Source: Oscillibacter sp. (GTDB lineage: Bacteria > Bacillota > Clostridia > Oscillospirales > Oscillospiraceae). From it: 6,349 nt of DNA. Numbering within the stretch: position 1 is the stretch's first letter; every line of letters starts with the position of its first letter. Below are positions 1-5,459 of this stretch, one piece after another. The position numbers and the translations under genes were made by a program. Where the stretch lies: NCBI GenBank assembly GCA_017447005.1, contig JAFSOM010000420.1, positions 1-6,349 on the forward strand. Reading direction: 5' to 3'. Below the pieces are notes generated by a model. That model made no database searches. It saw nothing but the letters and a program-made list of their open reading frames with translations, and was not told where the DNA came from.

Positions 1-48
1 CCCGCGTCATCTTTGCGCGCCCAAAAAAGACGGGTATAATTTTTCTAA

Positions 49-99
49 CATAAAAACCGGGTATTTTGAGTTTTTTAACTCGAAAACCCGGTTTTTATG
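49..99. terminator. Bidirectional intrinsic terminator hairpin
   Basis: A near-perfect inverted repeat: arm 49-72 pairs with 77-99 around a TTTT loop (73-76), with one bulged A at 63 and one G-T pair. The GC core CCGGG/CCCGG (57-61 with 87-91) is flanked by five A on the left and five T on the right, so either transcript would end its stem in a U-run. It probably ends a gene lying to the left of the window and insulates the operon that starts at about 365. A reading frame from the left edge stops at 37-39 (TAA), 10 bp before the hairpin; this could be the upstream gene's tail but is too short to call. Confidence 0.8.
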
Positions 100-156
100 C
101 TTTAAAAGTTGAAAATTTTTTCACGGTTTTGTAGATGCAATCCCCGAGAATCCGTG

Positions 157-186
157 CGGAATTACAAAGTTTTCGCAATAATTCCG
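157..186. repeat. Short perfect inverted repeat in leader
   Basis: CGGAATTA (157-164) and TAATTCCG (179-186) form a perfect 8-bp inverted repeat around a 14-nt loop. CACGG at 122-126 could pair instead with CCGTG at 152-156 or 184-188, so alternative folds exist. There is no T-run after it, so it is not a terminator. It may be an RNA hairpin, a protein-binding site or the edge of the neighbouring palindromic repeat; I cannot choose among these. Confidence 0.4.
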
Positions 187-193
187 TGTTGTT

Positions 194-277
194 GTTACGA
201 TTTCGCTGTCAAGTCTGGCCTTCCCCCGGAACGGGGAAAGGTGTCACGCAGTGACGGATGAGGGCGAAAATCGCAAC
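194..277. repeat. Palindromic two-hairpin intergenic repeat element
   Basis: The segment can fold as a three-way junction. The outer stem pairs 194-206 with 264-277 (12 pairs, one mismatch, one bulge). Hairpin 1 pairs CCTTCCCC (219-226) with GGGGAAAGG (233-241). Hairpin 2 pairs GTCAC (243-247) with GTGAC (251-255) over a GCA loop, and is followed by GGATGAGGG. From memory, the order of a CCTTCCCC/GGGGAAGG hairpin, a variable GTGNCAC-type hairpin and GGATGAGGG resembles a high-copy intergenic palindrome common in gut anaerobe genomes (REP/MITE-like). The structure is seen in the sequence; family membership is recall and needs a genome-wide count. No coding capacity. Confidence 0.6.
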
Positions 278-329
278 TTGCCAACGATTCCTACACGCAT
301 ACAGGGAGAACAAATTTCAAGCTGAAGCC

Positions 330-358
330 TTGACAACAATTAAAAAAACATCTATAAT
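330..358 (+). promoter_or_regulatory. Consensus sigma-70-type promoter of the E2-JAB-E1 operon
   Basis: TTGACA (330-335) and TATAAT (353-358) are both exact consensus hexamers, separated by exactly 17 bp (336-352) in an A-rich spacer. Transcription would start near 365, leaving a leader of about 65 nt before the E2-like gene. All four plus-strand genes are separated by gaps of 36 bp or less with no terminator until 5416, so this promoter probably drives the whole operon. A 13-bp near-copy of the sequence overlapping the -35 box lies at 277-289 and could be a regulator site. Confidence 0.85.
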
Positions 359-416
359 AAATGCGCTTTTATTCCCGCGTCAGTAAGGCTTTCCAATTCG
401 CTCCACAAAGGTTATG

Positions 417-422
417 AAAGGA
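417..422 (+). promoter_or_regulatory. RBS that decides the E2-like gene start
   Basis: AAAGGA at 417-422 lies 9 nt before the ATG at 432. The competing in-frame ATG at 414 has AAAGG (407-411) only 2 nt upstream, too close for normal initiation. The 432 start is therefore preferred; the difference is only six residues. Confidence 0.6.
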
Positions 423-431
423 TTGAAAAAG

Positions 432-1196
432 ATGGAATCTTATCAAATCATGCCTAACCGCAACGCGTATGCGCTCTCCGTCGGCGTATTTGCCGGAGAT
501 TCTTCCACAATGGACGACATCGCGCAGGCCATGCTGGAGGACGAGGGCTTTTTTATGACCGAGGAAGGCGTTTTAATCAGAGGCGATACGATTTCCGGAG
601 CGCAAAACGCCACCGCCGTTTCCGACGGCACCTTCGCCGCTTCCATTGCCGGACTGGGGCCGTCGCCGAATCCCCGTTTTACCGACCAGTGGTATAATAA
701 AGACCGCCCGCTGTTCGCGGCGGAAGTTATCTCGATGAAGAAGCGGCACCCGAAAAAGTGCAAGTATGGCTTTCTGCCTGATTCCGGCGATATGTACTGG
801 ATTATCGAGTTGAAGGTCGGGGACTATTGCGACCCTTGGCAGTTTATGTTGCGTTATATGAAAAACCACCCGAATAATATGGAATATGGCGGCTCGATAC
901 GGGTCTGTCTCCTCAAGAAGCCTTCCGTTGATACGCTCTTCCAGCGCGCAAGAATGGCAGGACGGCGAGGAGTGCCGCATATCCTGAGCGATAAAAACTC
1001 GGATGGGGAAACTTACTACTACCTCTGCACGCGCCGTACGGAGGATGTCGAGTCGGGCGCGGGAAGTATCACAACCGCCGTTCAGGTGGCGGCGTGGGCC
1101 GCGGAGTGGGCGAGTTATTTTGAGGTTTCCATGAAAAACCGGGACGTTTGGAACAAGTGGGTAGATGATGACCATTTCCGCAGTTGGCAGATATAA
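432..1196 (+). CDS. E2-like (UBC-fold) ubiquitin-conjugating enzyme candidate
   Basis: A 254-residue protein, first gene of the operon. Residues about 92-245 follow the layout of bacterial E2-like proteins. A first helix (PLFAAEVISMKKRHP) leads into strands around MYWIIELKV and SIRVCLLKKP. His183 is followed by DG (192) and YYYLC, with candidate catalytic Cys199 (codon 1026-1028). A tryptophan-rich helix closes it (AAWAAEWASYFEV, Trp222 and Trp226), the usual C-terminal signature of these proteins. The His...DG...LC spacing mimics the HPN/active-site Cys region of E2s. In known systems such a protein carries a Ubl as a thioester from E1 to a target. The first ~90 residues are an acidic and Gly/Ala/Ser-rich extension with no recognised domain. 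The next gene is 23 bp away and an E1-like gene is in the same operon, which supports the call. The family assignment rests on motif pattern and context, so divergence is a caution. An alternative start is ATG 414 (260 residues). Confidence 0.78.
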   Translation: MESYQIMPNRNAYALSVGVFAGDSSTMDDIAQAMLEDEGFFMTEEGVLIRGDTISGAQNATAVSDGTFAASIAGLGPSPNPRFTDQWYNKDRPLFAAEVISMKKRHPKKCKYGFLPDSGDMYWIIELKVGDYCDPWQFMLRYMKNHPNNMEYGGSIRVCLLKKPSVDTLFQRARMAGRRGVPHILSDKNSDGETYYYLCTRRTEDVESGAGSITTAVQVAAWAAEWASYFEVSMKNRDVWNKWVDDDHFRSWQI

Positions 1197-1219
1197 GCGA
1201 ACTGGATTAGGAGGCCAAT

Positions 1220-3010
1220 ATGGAAATCTCCGCTTTCTTTCGAGGGCCGCAAAACGTGCGTTCGTATCCGGAAGTCAAGTATATTGAGTTTCACACCAAG
1301 GACCCGGAATGCCTGCATGTGGTCGTCTCCCGACGGGCTTATACGGCGATTATCGCCGAGGTATTGCGCAACGGGAGAAATGAGACCGGAGGCGTTTTCA
1401 TCGGGAATATCTTTCGCAGAATTTGGTACATTGTCGACGCGATTGAACCCGGAATCCATACCCTGCACGAGACGGCGAATTTTGTTTGGGAGACGGATTA
1501 CGTCAATTATCTGGCGTCCAGTCTGAGCGGGCGCTATAAGCACCCTCTGTCTATTTTGGGCTTCTGGCACCGGCACCCCGGCTCCATGGACTACTTTTCT
1601 GATGTCGACGTGAACACGATTCAGAAAAATTTGCGGGAGGCCAAACACGGCCTGCTCTCTATGCTGGTCAACATTGACCCGAAACTCCGGATGACCTACT
1701 ATTACTGCCGCGACAATACCATGATGAAGGTCAACTACGACTGGGGAGACGAATATTTCATTCCGGATTTGCTCGCTTACGCGACGCCGGAAGAGTTGAT
1801 TGACCGGAGTCCGTATCCGAACATTCAGGTAAAATACCAGCGGGTCATGAAACCGGAGCAACTGCCGAAAAGCATCTACACGACCGCCCGCACGGATTTG
1901 AGAGCCGCCCCCGTTACGCCTCTTCAATCCGCCGCAATTACTTCAGCCCCGCCCATTGCCGTTACTTCTTCCCAACCTCCCGCCGCCTCCGCTCAACCTC
2001 CCGCCGTCGTCTCCGCTCAACCGACGCGGACGGAGGAACCTCTCCCGCAGGCCGCGCCCGGGAATAACGCCGACCAGTCAACGGAACGCGAAGCGTTTGT
2101 CAAAGCGCTTTCCGCCGATATTCTCAGAACGCTGTCGGACAAGATAAGAACGACAATTTCCAGCGAAATTGCCCGGACACTTTCGGATGACGCGGCGAAA
2201 GCGTTCTCCGATAAGATTTCCAGAAACCTTTCCGCCGAAACAAGGCAAGCCGTTTCAAATCCTGTCAGCCCGGCGGAACCGCAAATCAGCGACCAATTAT
2301 CTAAAATTACGGCGGCGTCCAACAAAATCATAAACGATTTGCAACTGCTGCAATTTTCTCTCGCCTCCAGCGCCAAAAACGCGGCCGATTCCCCCGAACG
2401 GATTGCCGTAATGCTCAATCAATCCATTGCGGAAACGCTCAAAGAGTCGGTTGGGGGAGTGCGCGTCGACTTGCAACGCCTGCAAAACTCTATCGCGCAA
2501 GGAAAACAGGAATTGCAAGATGTCATAAACAAGGCGCAAGCGCAGAGGCAATTTCAGCCTGTTCTGGAGAAGCTGGACGGGATTATGAGACAGCTAAAGG
2601 ATATGACGCTGAAAGACAGTACCAGACACTTGCAACTTGTCAAAAACATCTCCTCGTTGAACATCTCCAACGATAATGAAGGCAATCCGGACGCCCAGTC
2701 CGACAAAGTCAGCCTTGAAACCCCCGGCGTCGGACAGAATCAGGCCCCCTCCGGCGAAAACGGAGAGAACCAGTCCCAGTCCGACGACGCGCAAAGTCAA
2801 GGCCTGTCCGGCGACATGGCGCGGAATCAGGCGCCCTCCGGCGAAAACGGAGAGAACCAGTCCCAGTCCAACGACGCGCAAAGTCAAGGCCTGTCCGGCG
2901 ACATGGCGCGGAATCAGGCCCCGCCCGACGAGAACGGAGAAAACCAGTCCCAGTCCGACGACGCGCAAAGTCAGGGGCAGTCCGGCAATACGCGGAACCC
3001 GGACGAATAA
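1220..3010 (+). CDS. JAB/JAMM (MPN+) metalloprotease with long repetitive C-terminal extension
   Basis: A 596-residue protein; ATG 1220 follows AGGAGG (1209-1214) by 5 nt. The JAB/MPN domain spans about residues 20-200 and has a complete JAMM zinc site: Glu55 in RNETGGV, then His117 and His119 in GFWHRHPGS, Ser127 and Asp130 (HxHP-x6-SxxD). JAMM enzymes cleave isopeptide or peptide bonds after ubiquitin-like tails, so this is a likely deconjugase or Ubl-maturing peptidase, probably cytoplasmic since no signal peptide is seen. Residues 229-280 are a Pro/Ala/Gln linker. Residues 297-346 form six 8-residue repeats. Residues about 357-480 are predicted helical/coiled coil. Residues 507-592 are three acidic, Gln/Ser/Asn-rich repeats of 29, 29 and 28 residues. 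Most JAB proteins in such operons lack this ~370-residue tail, which could oligomerise the protein or bind partners. Its JAB domain is closely similar to the one at 5460-6161. It is co-transcribed with the E2-like and E1-like genes. Confidence 0.92.
   Translation: MEISAFFRGPQNVRSYPEVKYIEFHTKDPECLHVVVSRRAYTAIIAEVLRNGRNETGGVFIGNIFRRIWYIVDAIEPGIHTLHETANFVWETDYVNYLASSLSGRYKHPLSILGFWHRHPGSMDYFSDVDVNTIQKNLREAKHGLLSMLVNIDPKLRMTYYYCRDNTMMKVNYDWGDEYFIPDLLAYATPEELIDRSPYPNIQVKYQRVMKPEQLPKSIYTTARTDLRAAPVTPLQSAAITSAPPIAVTSSQPPAASAQPPAVVSAQPTRTEEPLPQAAPGNNADQSTEREAFVKALSADILRTLSDKIRTTISSEIARTLSDDAAKAFSDKISRNLSAETRQAVSNPVSPAEPQISDQLSKITAASNKIINDLQLLQFSLASSAKNAADSPERIAVMLNQSIAETLKESVGGVRVDLQRLQNSIAQGKQELQDVINKAQAQRQFQPVLEKLDGIMRQLKDMTLKDSTRHLQLVKNISSLNISNDNEGNPDAQSDKVSLETPGVGQNQAPSGENGENQSQSDDAQSQGLSGDMARNQAPSGENGENQSQSNDAQSQGLSGDMARNQAPPDENGENQSQSDDAQSQGQSGNTRNPDE
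2108..2257 (+). repeat. Octad protein repeat inside the JAB protein (24-bp period)
   Basis: Residues 297-346 of the JAB protein read as LSADILRT, LSDKIRTT, ISSEIART, LSDDAAKA, FSDKISRN, LSAETRQA and a final VS. This is six full units with no gaps and a strict period of eight. Position 1 is always Leu, Ile, Phe or Val, position 2 is always Ser, position 5 is mostly Ile or Ala, and Arg/Lys/Gln often occupies position 7. The DNA copies (24 bp) have diverged at silent sites, so the pattern is kept at protein level. Function unknown; possibly a helical oligomerisation or binding module. Confidence 0.75.
2738..2995 (+). repeat. 87-bp tandem repeat, about three copies, in frame in the JAB gene
   Basis: Units are 2738-2824, 2825-2911 and 2912-2995 (the last is 84 bp). 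Copies 1 and 2 are nearly identical DNA; copy 3 diverges at its ends. Each unit encodes NQAPSGENGE, then NQSQSDDAQSQG, then LSGDMAR or a variant: hydrophilic, acidic and probably disordered. All units keep frame, so copy-number change would alter tail length without breaking the gene. The near-identity of copies 1 and 2 suggests a recent duplication. Confidence 0.9.
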
Positions 3011-3031
3011 GCGGGGCGGAAATGTCGCTAC

Positions 3032-3038
3032 AAAGGAG
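3032..3038 (+). promoter_or_regulatory. RBS that decides the E1-like gene start
   Basis: AAAGGAG (3032-3038) is 8 nt before ATG 3047, near-optimal spacing. A TTG at 3041 and a CTG at 3044 are in frame but only 2 and 5 nt from the site, so ATG 3047 is the likely start. Confidence 0.75.
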
Positions 3039-3046
3039 ATTTGCTG

Positions 3047-4324
3047 ATGAACGAACTTGATTTACGCAACAATGACATTCCGCCCGAAACGAACGCCCCC
3101 GATGAGGAAGAAACCGACTTCTTTGATGAGGGGCTTTTGTCGTTTATTGAAAGCATGGACGTTGTAAAGCCTCCTGCGGCGAATGTTATCATTATCCCGG
3201 AAGAGTTGGAGCGCGACGACGCCTACAGCGGGAAACTCTACGGCTTCCTCCGGCTGGACAGCGGCTATCATGTGGCGCTCGGTATGGATGGAAAGGAGCC
3301 TAACGAGGCCTTGGGCGCGGAATGGATTGGCAGTATCGGAGACGCGCCCATGCCGGAAAACGCCCCCTTCCTTGTGGGAGAATGGGAGAATGGGCAGTCG
3401 CGCTTTTTCCTTCAGAAAAGCCCGGATGTCCGGATTCCGTTGCAAAAAGAGGTTTACTCCCTGCGGCAAAAGCTCTTTTCCCGTCACTCCGGCCTGATTG
3501 AAACGGACTGGATGGACAAAAAATGCGTGGTTATCGTCGGCTGCGGTTCCGTCGGGAGCGCGATTGCCCTGCAAATGGCCCGTTCCGGCGTCGGGCGCTT
3601 CGTCCTGCTCGACGCGGACTGCGTGGAAATTAATAACGTTTGCCGCCACCAGTGCAGTTTGCGCGATGTGGGACGCTTTAAGGCGGACGCCTTGGAGGAG
3701 CGCATTTTGCAAATTAACCCCTACGCCCTTGTCCGAAAGCGCTATCAGCGCATTCAGCAGGCCCCCGCCTCAACGTACTCCGGATGGGCGGACGCCGACA
3801 ACGCGCTGTTTATTGGCGCCTGCGACAACCGCGTTGGCAACGCCTGCGCCTGCGACGCGGCGAACGAACAGGGCGCGCCGTTCCTTGCGATAGGCTATAT
3901 GGCCAGAGCGTGGGCGGGGGAACTGTTTATTCAACTTCCGGAACGCGGGGACATCTGCTATCGTTGCGCCTTCCGCAAGCAAATTGAAAACGACGTTACG
4001 CGAGAGCGGCGGAATCATCTGTACGTTGGGGAGGAGGACGCCGGGAAAGTCCACTTTGAACCCGGCTTGGATGTGGATTTGGAATACGGAACTTCTTTAG
4101 CTGACAAAGTCGCGCTGGATATTCTCAACCGCTCTAATCCCCAGTACCACCCCCGCATATTGCCAACCCTCTCGCAACTGACTTTCTTTTCCGGCACACA
4201 AGACCGCCCGGCGGAGGGCAGAGAGTTTTGGGACGCCGCGCTCCCCCGCCCGCTGGACTACAGAAGCGTAAAAGTCAGCCCCAAGTGCCGGAGGCCGGAT
4301 TGTCCGTACTGTTCAAAGGTGTGA
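3047..4324 (+). CDS. E1-like ThiF/MoeB-family adenylyltransferase
   Basis: A 425-residue protein. The Rossmann-type ThiF domain starts at about residue 155: VVIVGCGSVG (GxGxxG, 165-170), then the acidic strand end LLDADCVEINNVCRHQ with Asp189, Asn196/197 and Arg200, then Lys212 in RFKADAL and GACDNR (Asp260). These match the nucleotide-binding residues of ThiF/MoeB/E1 enzymes, which adenylate the C-terminal Gly of a ubiquitin-like protein. CYRC (304-307) and CPYC (419-422) match the paired CxxC that bind structural zinc in MoeB-type enzymes. Between residues 308 and 413, including the crossover-loop region, there is no cysteine, so the thioester-forming Cys typical of E1s is not evident. Residues 1-35 are very acidic, and 40-145 form an unassigned, apparently beta-rich N-terminal domain. 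It lies 36 bp after the JAB gene and 7 bp before the membrane-protein gene, in one operon. The family call is firm; the Ubl substrate is unknown. Confidence 0.92.
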   Translation: MNELDLRNNDIPPETNAPDEEETDFFDEGLLSFIESMDVVKPPAANVIIIPEELERDDAYSGKLYGFLRLDSGYHVALGMDGKEPNEALGAEWIGSIGDAPMPENAPFLVGEWENGQSRFFLQKSPDVRIPLQKEVYSLRQKLFSRHSGLIETDWMDKKCVVIVGCGSVGSAIALQMARSGVGRFVLLDADCVEINNVCRHQCSLRDVGRFKADALEERILQINPYALVRKRYQRIQQAPASTYSGWADADNALFIGACDNRVGNACACDAANEQGAPFLAIGYMARAWAGELFIQLPERGDICYRCAFRKQIENDVTRERRNHLYVGEEDAGKVHFEPGLDVDLEYGTSLADKVALDILNRSNPQYHPRILPTLSQLTFFSGTQDRPAEGREFWDAALPRPLDYRSVKVSPKCRRPDCPYCSKV

Positions 4325-4331
4325 GCGTCAA

Positions 4332-5408
4332 ATGAGCTTTTTCTTCCGGAGACTGCTTTCCATGGCGGTCAGCTTCGCGGCCTTAAGACTTCTCGACGGG
4401 GTTTTGAACGTCCATAGCGCTTTGACGGAATGCGCCATCTTTTTTCTCGCATTCCTGCTGACTTCCCTGCTCCTTCGTCCCGGCGGAGGCAGTAACGCCA
4501 GTCGAACGGAATACGTGGCGGAAGGCTCCCGCCCCCTCATGAGCCGGAAATTTCGTTTGCAAGACTATCCCGGCTTTACGGAAGTCACGCGGGACGGCGA
4601 TTCCGTGAGCTATATGGACGACAACGGCGTACTGATTCGCACAAAAATAATGTCCGATTCGGTTCCGGACGGGAGGAGGTATCCTCTTCCGCTGTTTTTT
4701 CTGGAATGCGCGGTCTTGAGCGGACTCGCGTTGATGTGCCTGTATTCGCTTCGACTGGGATACTTCGCCCCCGCGCTTGAGAGCGCTAAACAGGGGGCCG
4801 CCCGGGAAGGAGGACGCGTCGCCGCCGCGTTTTCCCTGTTTCTGCGCCGCGTTCCGAAATTGGCCTCCTCTCTCCCCCTTGTCACGTTGCGTCAGGGTCT
4901 GCAATCGTTCGTCCTGAAACAATGGGCGGCGCAACTCTCGTATAACGCGACGCATATCAGCAGTTTTATCAAAAGCCAATGGAACGCGCTTCAATCCGGC
5001 GGCTTGATTCCGGCAATCAGCGGAACGACCGTAACCGAGGCTGTCAGGCGTTCCGGCGTTGTCTGCGCCGGGGGTTCCATCCTGTCGCAGTTGATTCTCC
5101 GTTTCCGCTTTCAAGAGCCGGAAGACAGAAAGTCCTTTTCAACAGTCTGCAAACAACTGTCTGTCGCGGCGTTTCTGTTCTGGCTTGCCGCATGGACGGC
5201 AACGCTCAACGAGGGCGGAACTTATGATATTGGCATGACCATGGTGCAATGCGCCTTTCTCTATGTCCTGATGTGGATTTTCTGGATTTTATCTACGATT
5301 GGCTATTACGGCATTTCCAATGAAACCGCCATCTTTTCCAGTATGCGCGGCTTCTGCCTCCGCTTTGCGCTCGTCGCTTTTCTCGTCGGATGCGTCCTGC
5401 GCGCTTGA
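4332..5408 (+). CDS. Polytopic membrane protein of unknown family, last gene of the Ubl-conjugation operon
   Basis: A 358-residue protein; ATG 4332 is 7 bp after the E1 stop, with AAAGGTG (4315-4321) inside the E1 3' end, 10 nt upstream, so translation is probably coupled. Clear hydrophobic segments lie near residues 8-27, 32-49, 118-141, 272-291, 302-325 and 340-356; 241-258 is a weaker candidate, so topology is uncertain. The loop at 50-117 is polar (FRLQDYPGFTEV, then MDDNGVLIRTK). The loop at 142-271 is long, basic and amphipathic. There is no cleavable signal peptide, no known transporter or enzyme motif, and no diglycine C-terminus (it ends VGCVLRA). I do not recognise the family. Its place in the operon suggests it anchors, recruits or is modified by the E1/E2/JAB proteins, or that the system acts on a membrane or secretion process. 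That is inference from position only. Confidence 0.88.
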   Translation: MSFFFRRLLSMAVSFAALRLLDGVLNVHSALTECAIFFLAFLLTSLLLRPGGGSNASRTEYVAEGSRPLMSRKFRLQDYPGFTEVTRDGDSVSYMDDNGVLIRTKIMSDSVPDGRRYPLPLFFLECAVLSGLALMCLYSLRLGYFAPALESAKQGAAREGGRVAAAFSLFLRRVPKLASSLPLVTLRQGLQSFVLKQWAAQLSYNATHISSFIKSQWNALQSGGLIPAISGTTVTEAVRRSGVVCAGGSILSQLILRFRFQEPEDRKSFSTVCKQLSVAAFLFWLAAWTATLNEGGTYDIGMTMVQCAFLYVLMWIFWILSTIGYYGISNETAIFSSMRGFCLRFALVAFLVGCVLRA

Positions 5409-5415
5409 GAACGAT

Positions 5416-5458
5416 TCGCCCGCCCGGACAGAAATTTCTGCCTGAGCGGGCGAGTTTT
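5416..5458 (+). terminator. Terminator hairpin between convergent operons
   Basis: TCGCCCGC (5416-5423) pairs with GCGGGCGA (5446-5453), and an inner CAGA/TCTG stem (5429-5432 with 5437-5440) extends the hairpin. It is followed on the plus strand by GTTTTATT. It begins 8 bp after the membrane-protein stop and so ends the plus-strand operon. On the minus strand the flank (AATCGTTCTC) is not U-rich, so any action on the opposing transcript would be weaker. Confidence 0.8.
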
Positions 5459-5459
5459 A

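Noticed and set aside
1..39. Short frame from the left edge ending TAA at 37-39, possibly the tail of an upstream gene
   Set aside because: Only 12 codons and no recognisable motif. Its closeness to the hairpin fits a gene end, but other frames are also open here.
13..40. TTGCGC-16 bp-TATAAT promoter-like pair
   Set aside because: Poor -35 match, and it would fire straight into the terminator hairpin at 49-99.
1..382. Direct 9-mer CCCGCGTCA at 1-9 and 374-382, as possible attachment or duplication site
   Set aside because: Too short, no flanking element ends or integrase; likely chance.
361..417. Possible 18-codon leader peptide (MRFYSRVSKALQFAPQRL) whose TGA overlaps the ATG at 414
   Set aside because: Its ATG directly follows the -10 box and lies upstream of the predicted transcription start near 365, and it has no RBS. 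It would not be translated from the consensus promoter.
1115..1927. 270-residue minus-strand open frame opposite the E2 and JAB genes
   Set aside because: Antisense shadow of genes with clear JAMM and E2 motifs; no RBS or recognisable protein sequence.
2738..2995. CRISPR-like array
   Set aside because: Direct 87-bp units abut without spacers and are in frame within a gene.
2594..3047. Open frames on both strands across the JAB C-terminal repeats
   Set aside because: The in-frame tandem repeat keeps alternative frames open by chance (each repeats the same 29-residue unit). The JAB frame runs through uninterrupted.
4383..5114. 243-residue minus-strand open frame opposite the membrane-protein gene
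   Set aside because: Low-complexity Arg/Gln/Gly-rich translation typical of an antisense shadow; the plus frame has coherent membrane segments and an RBS.
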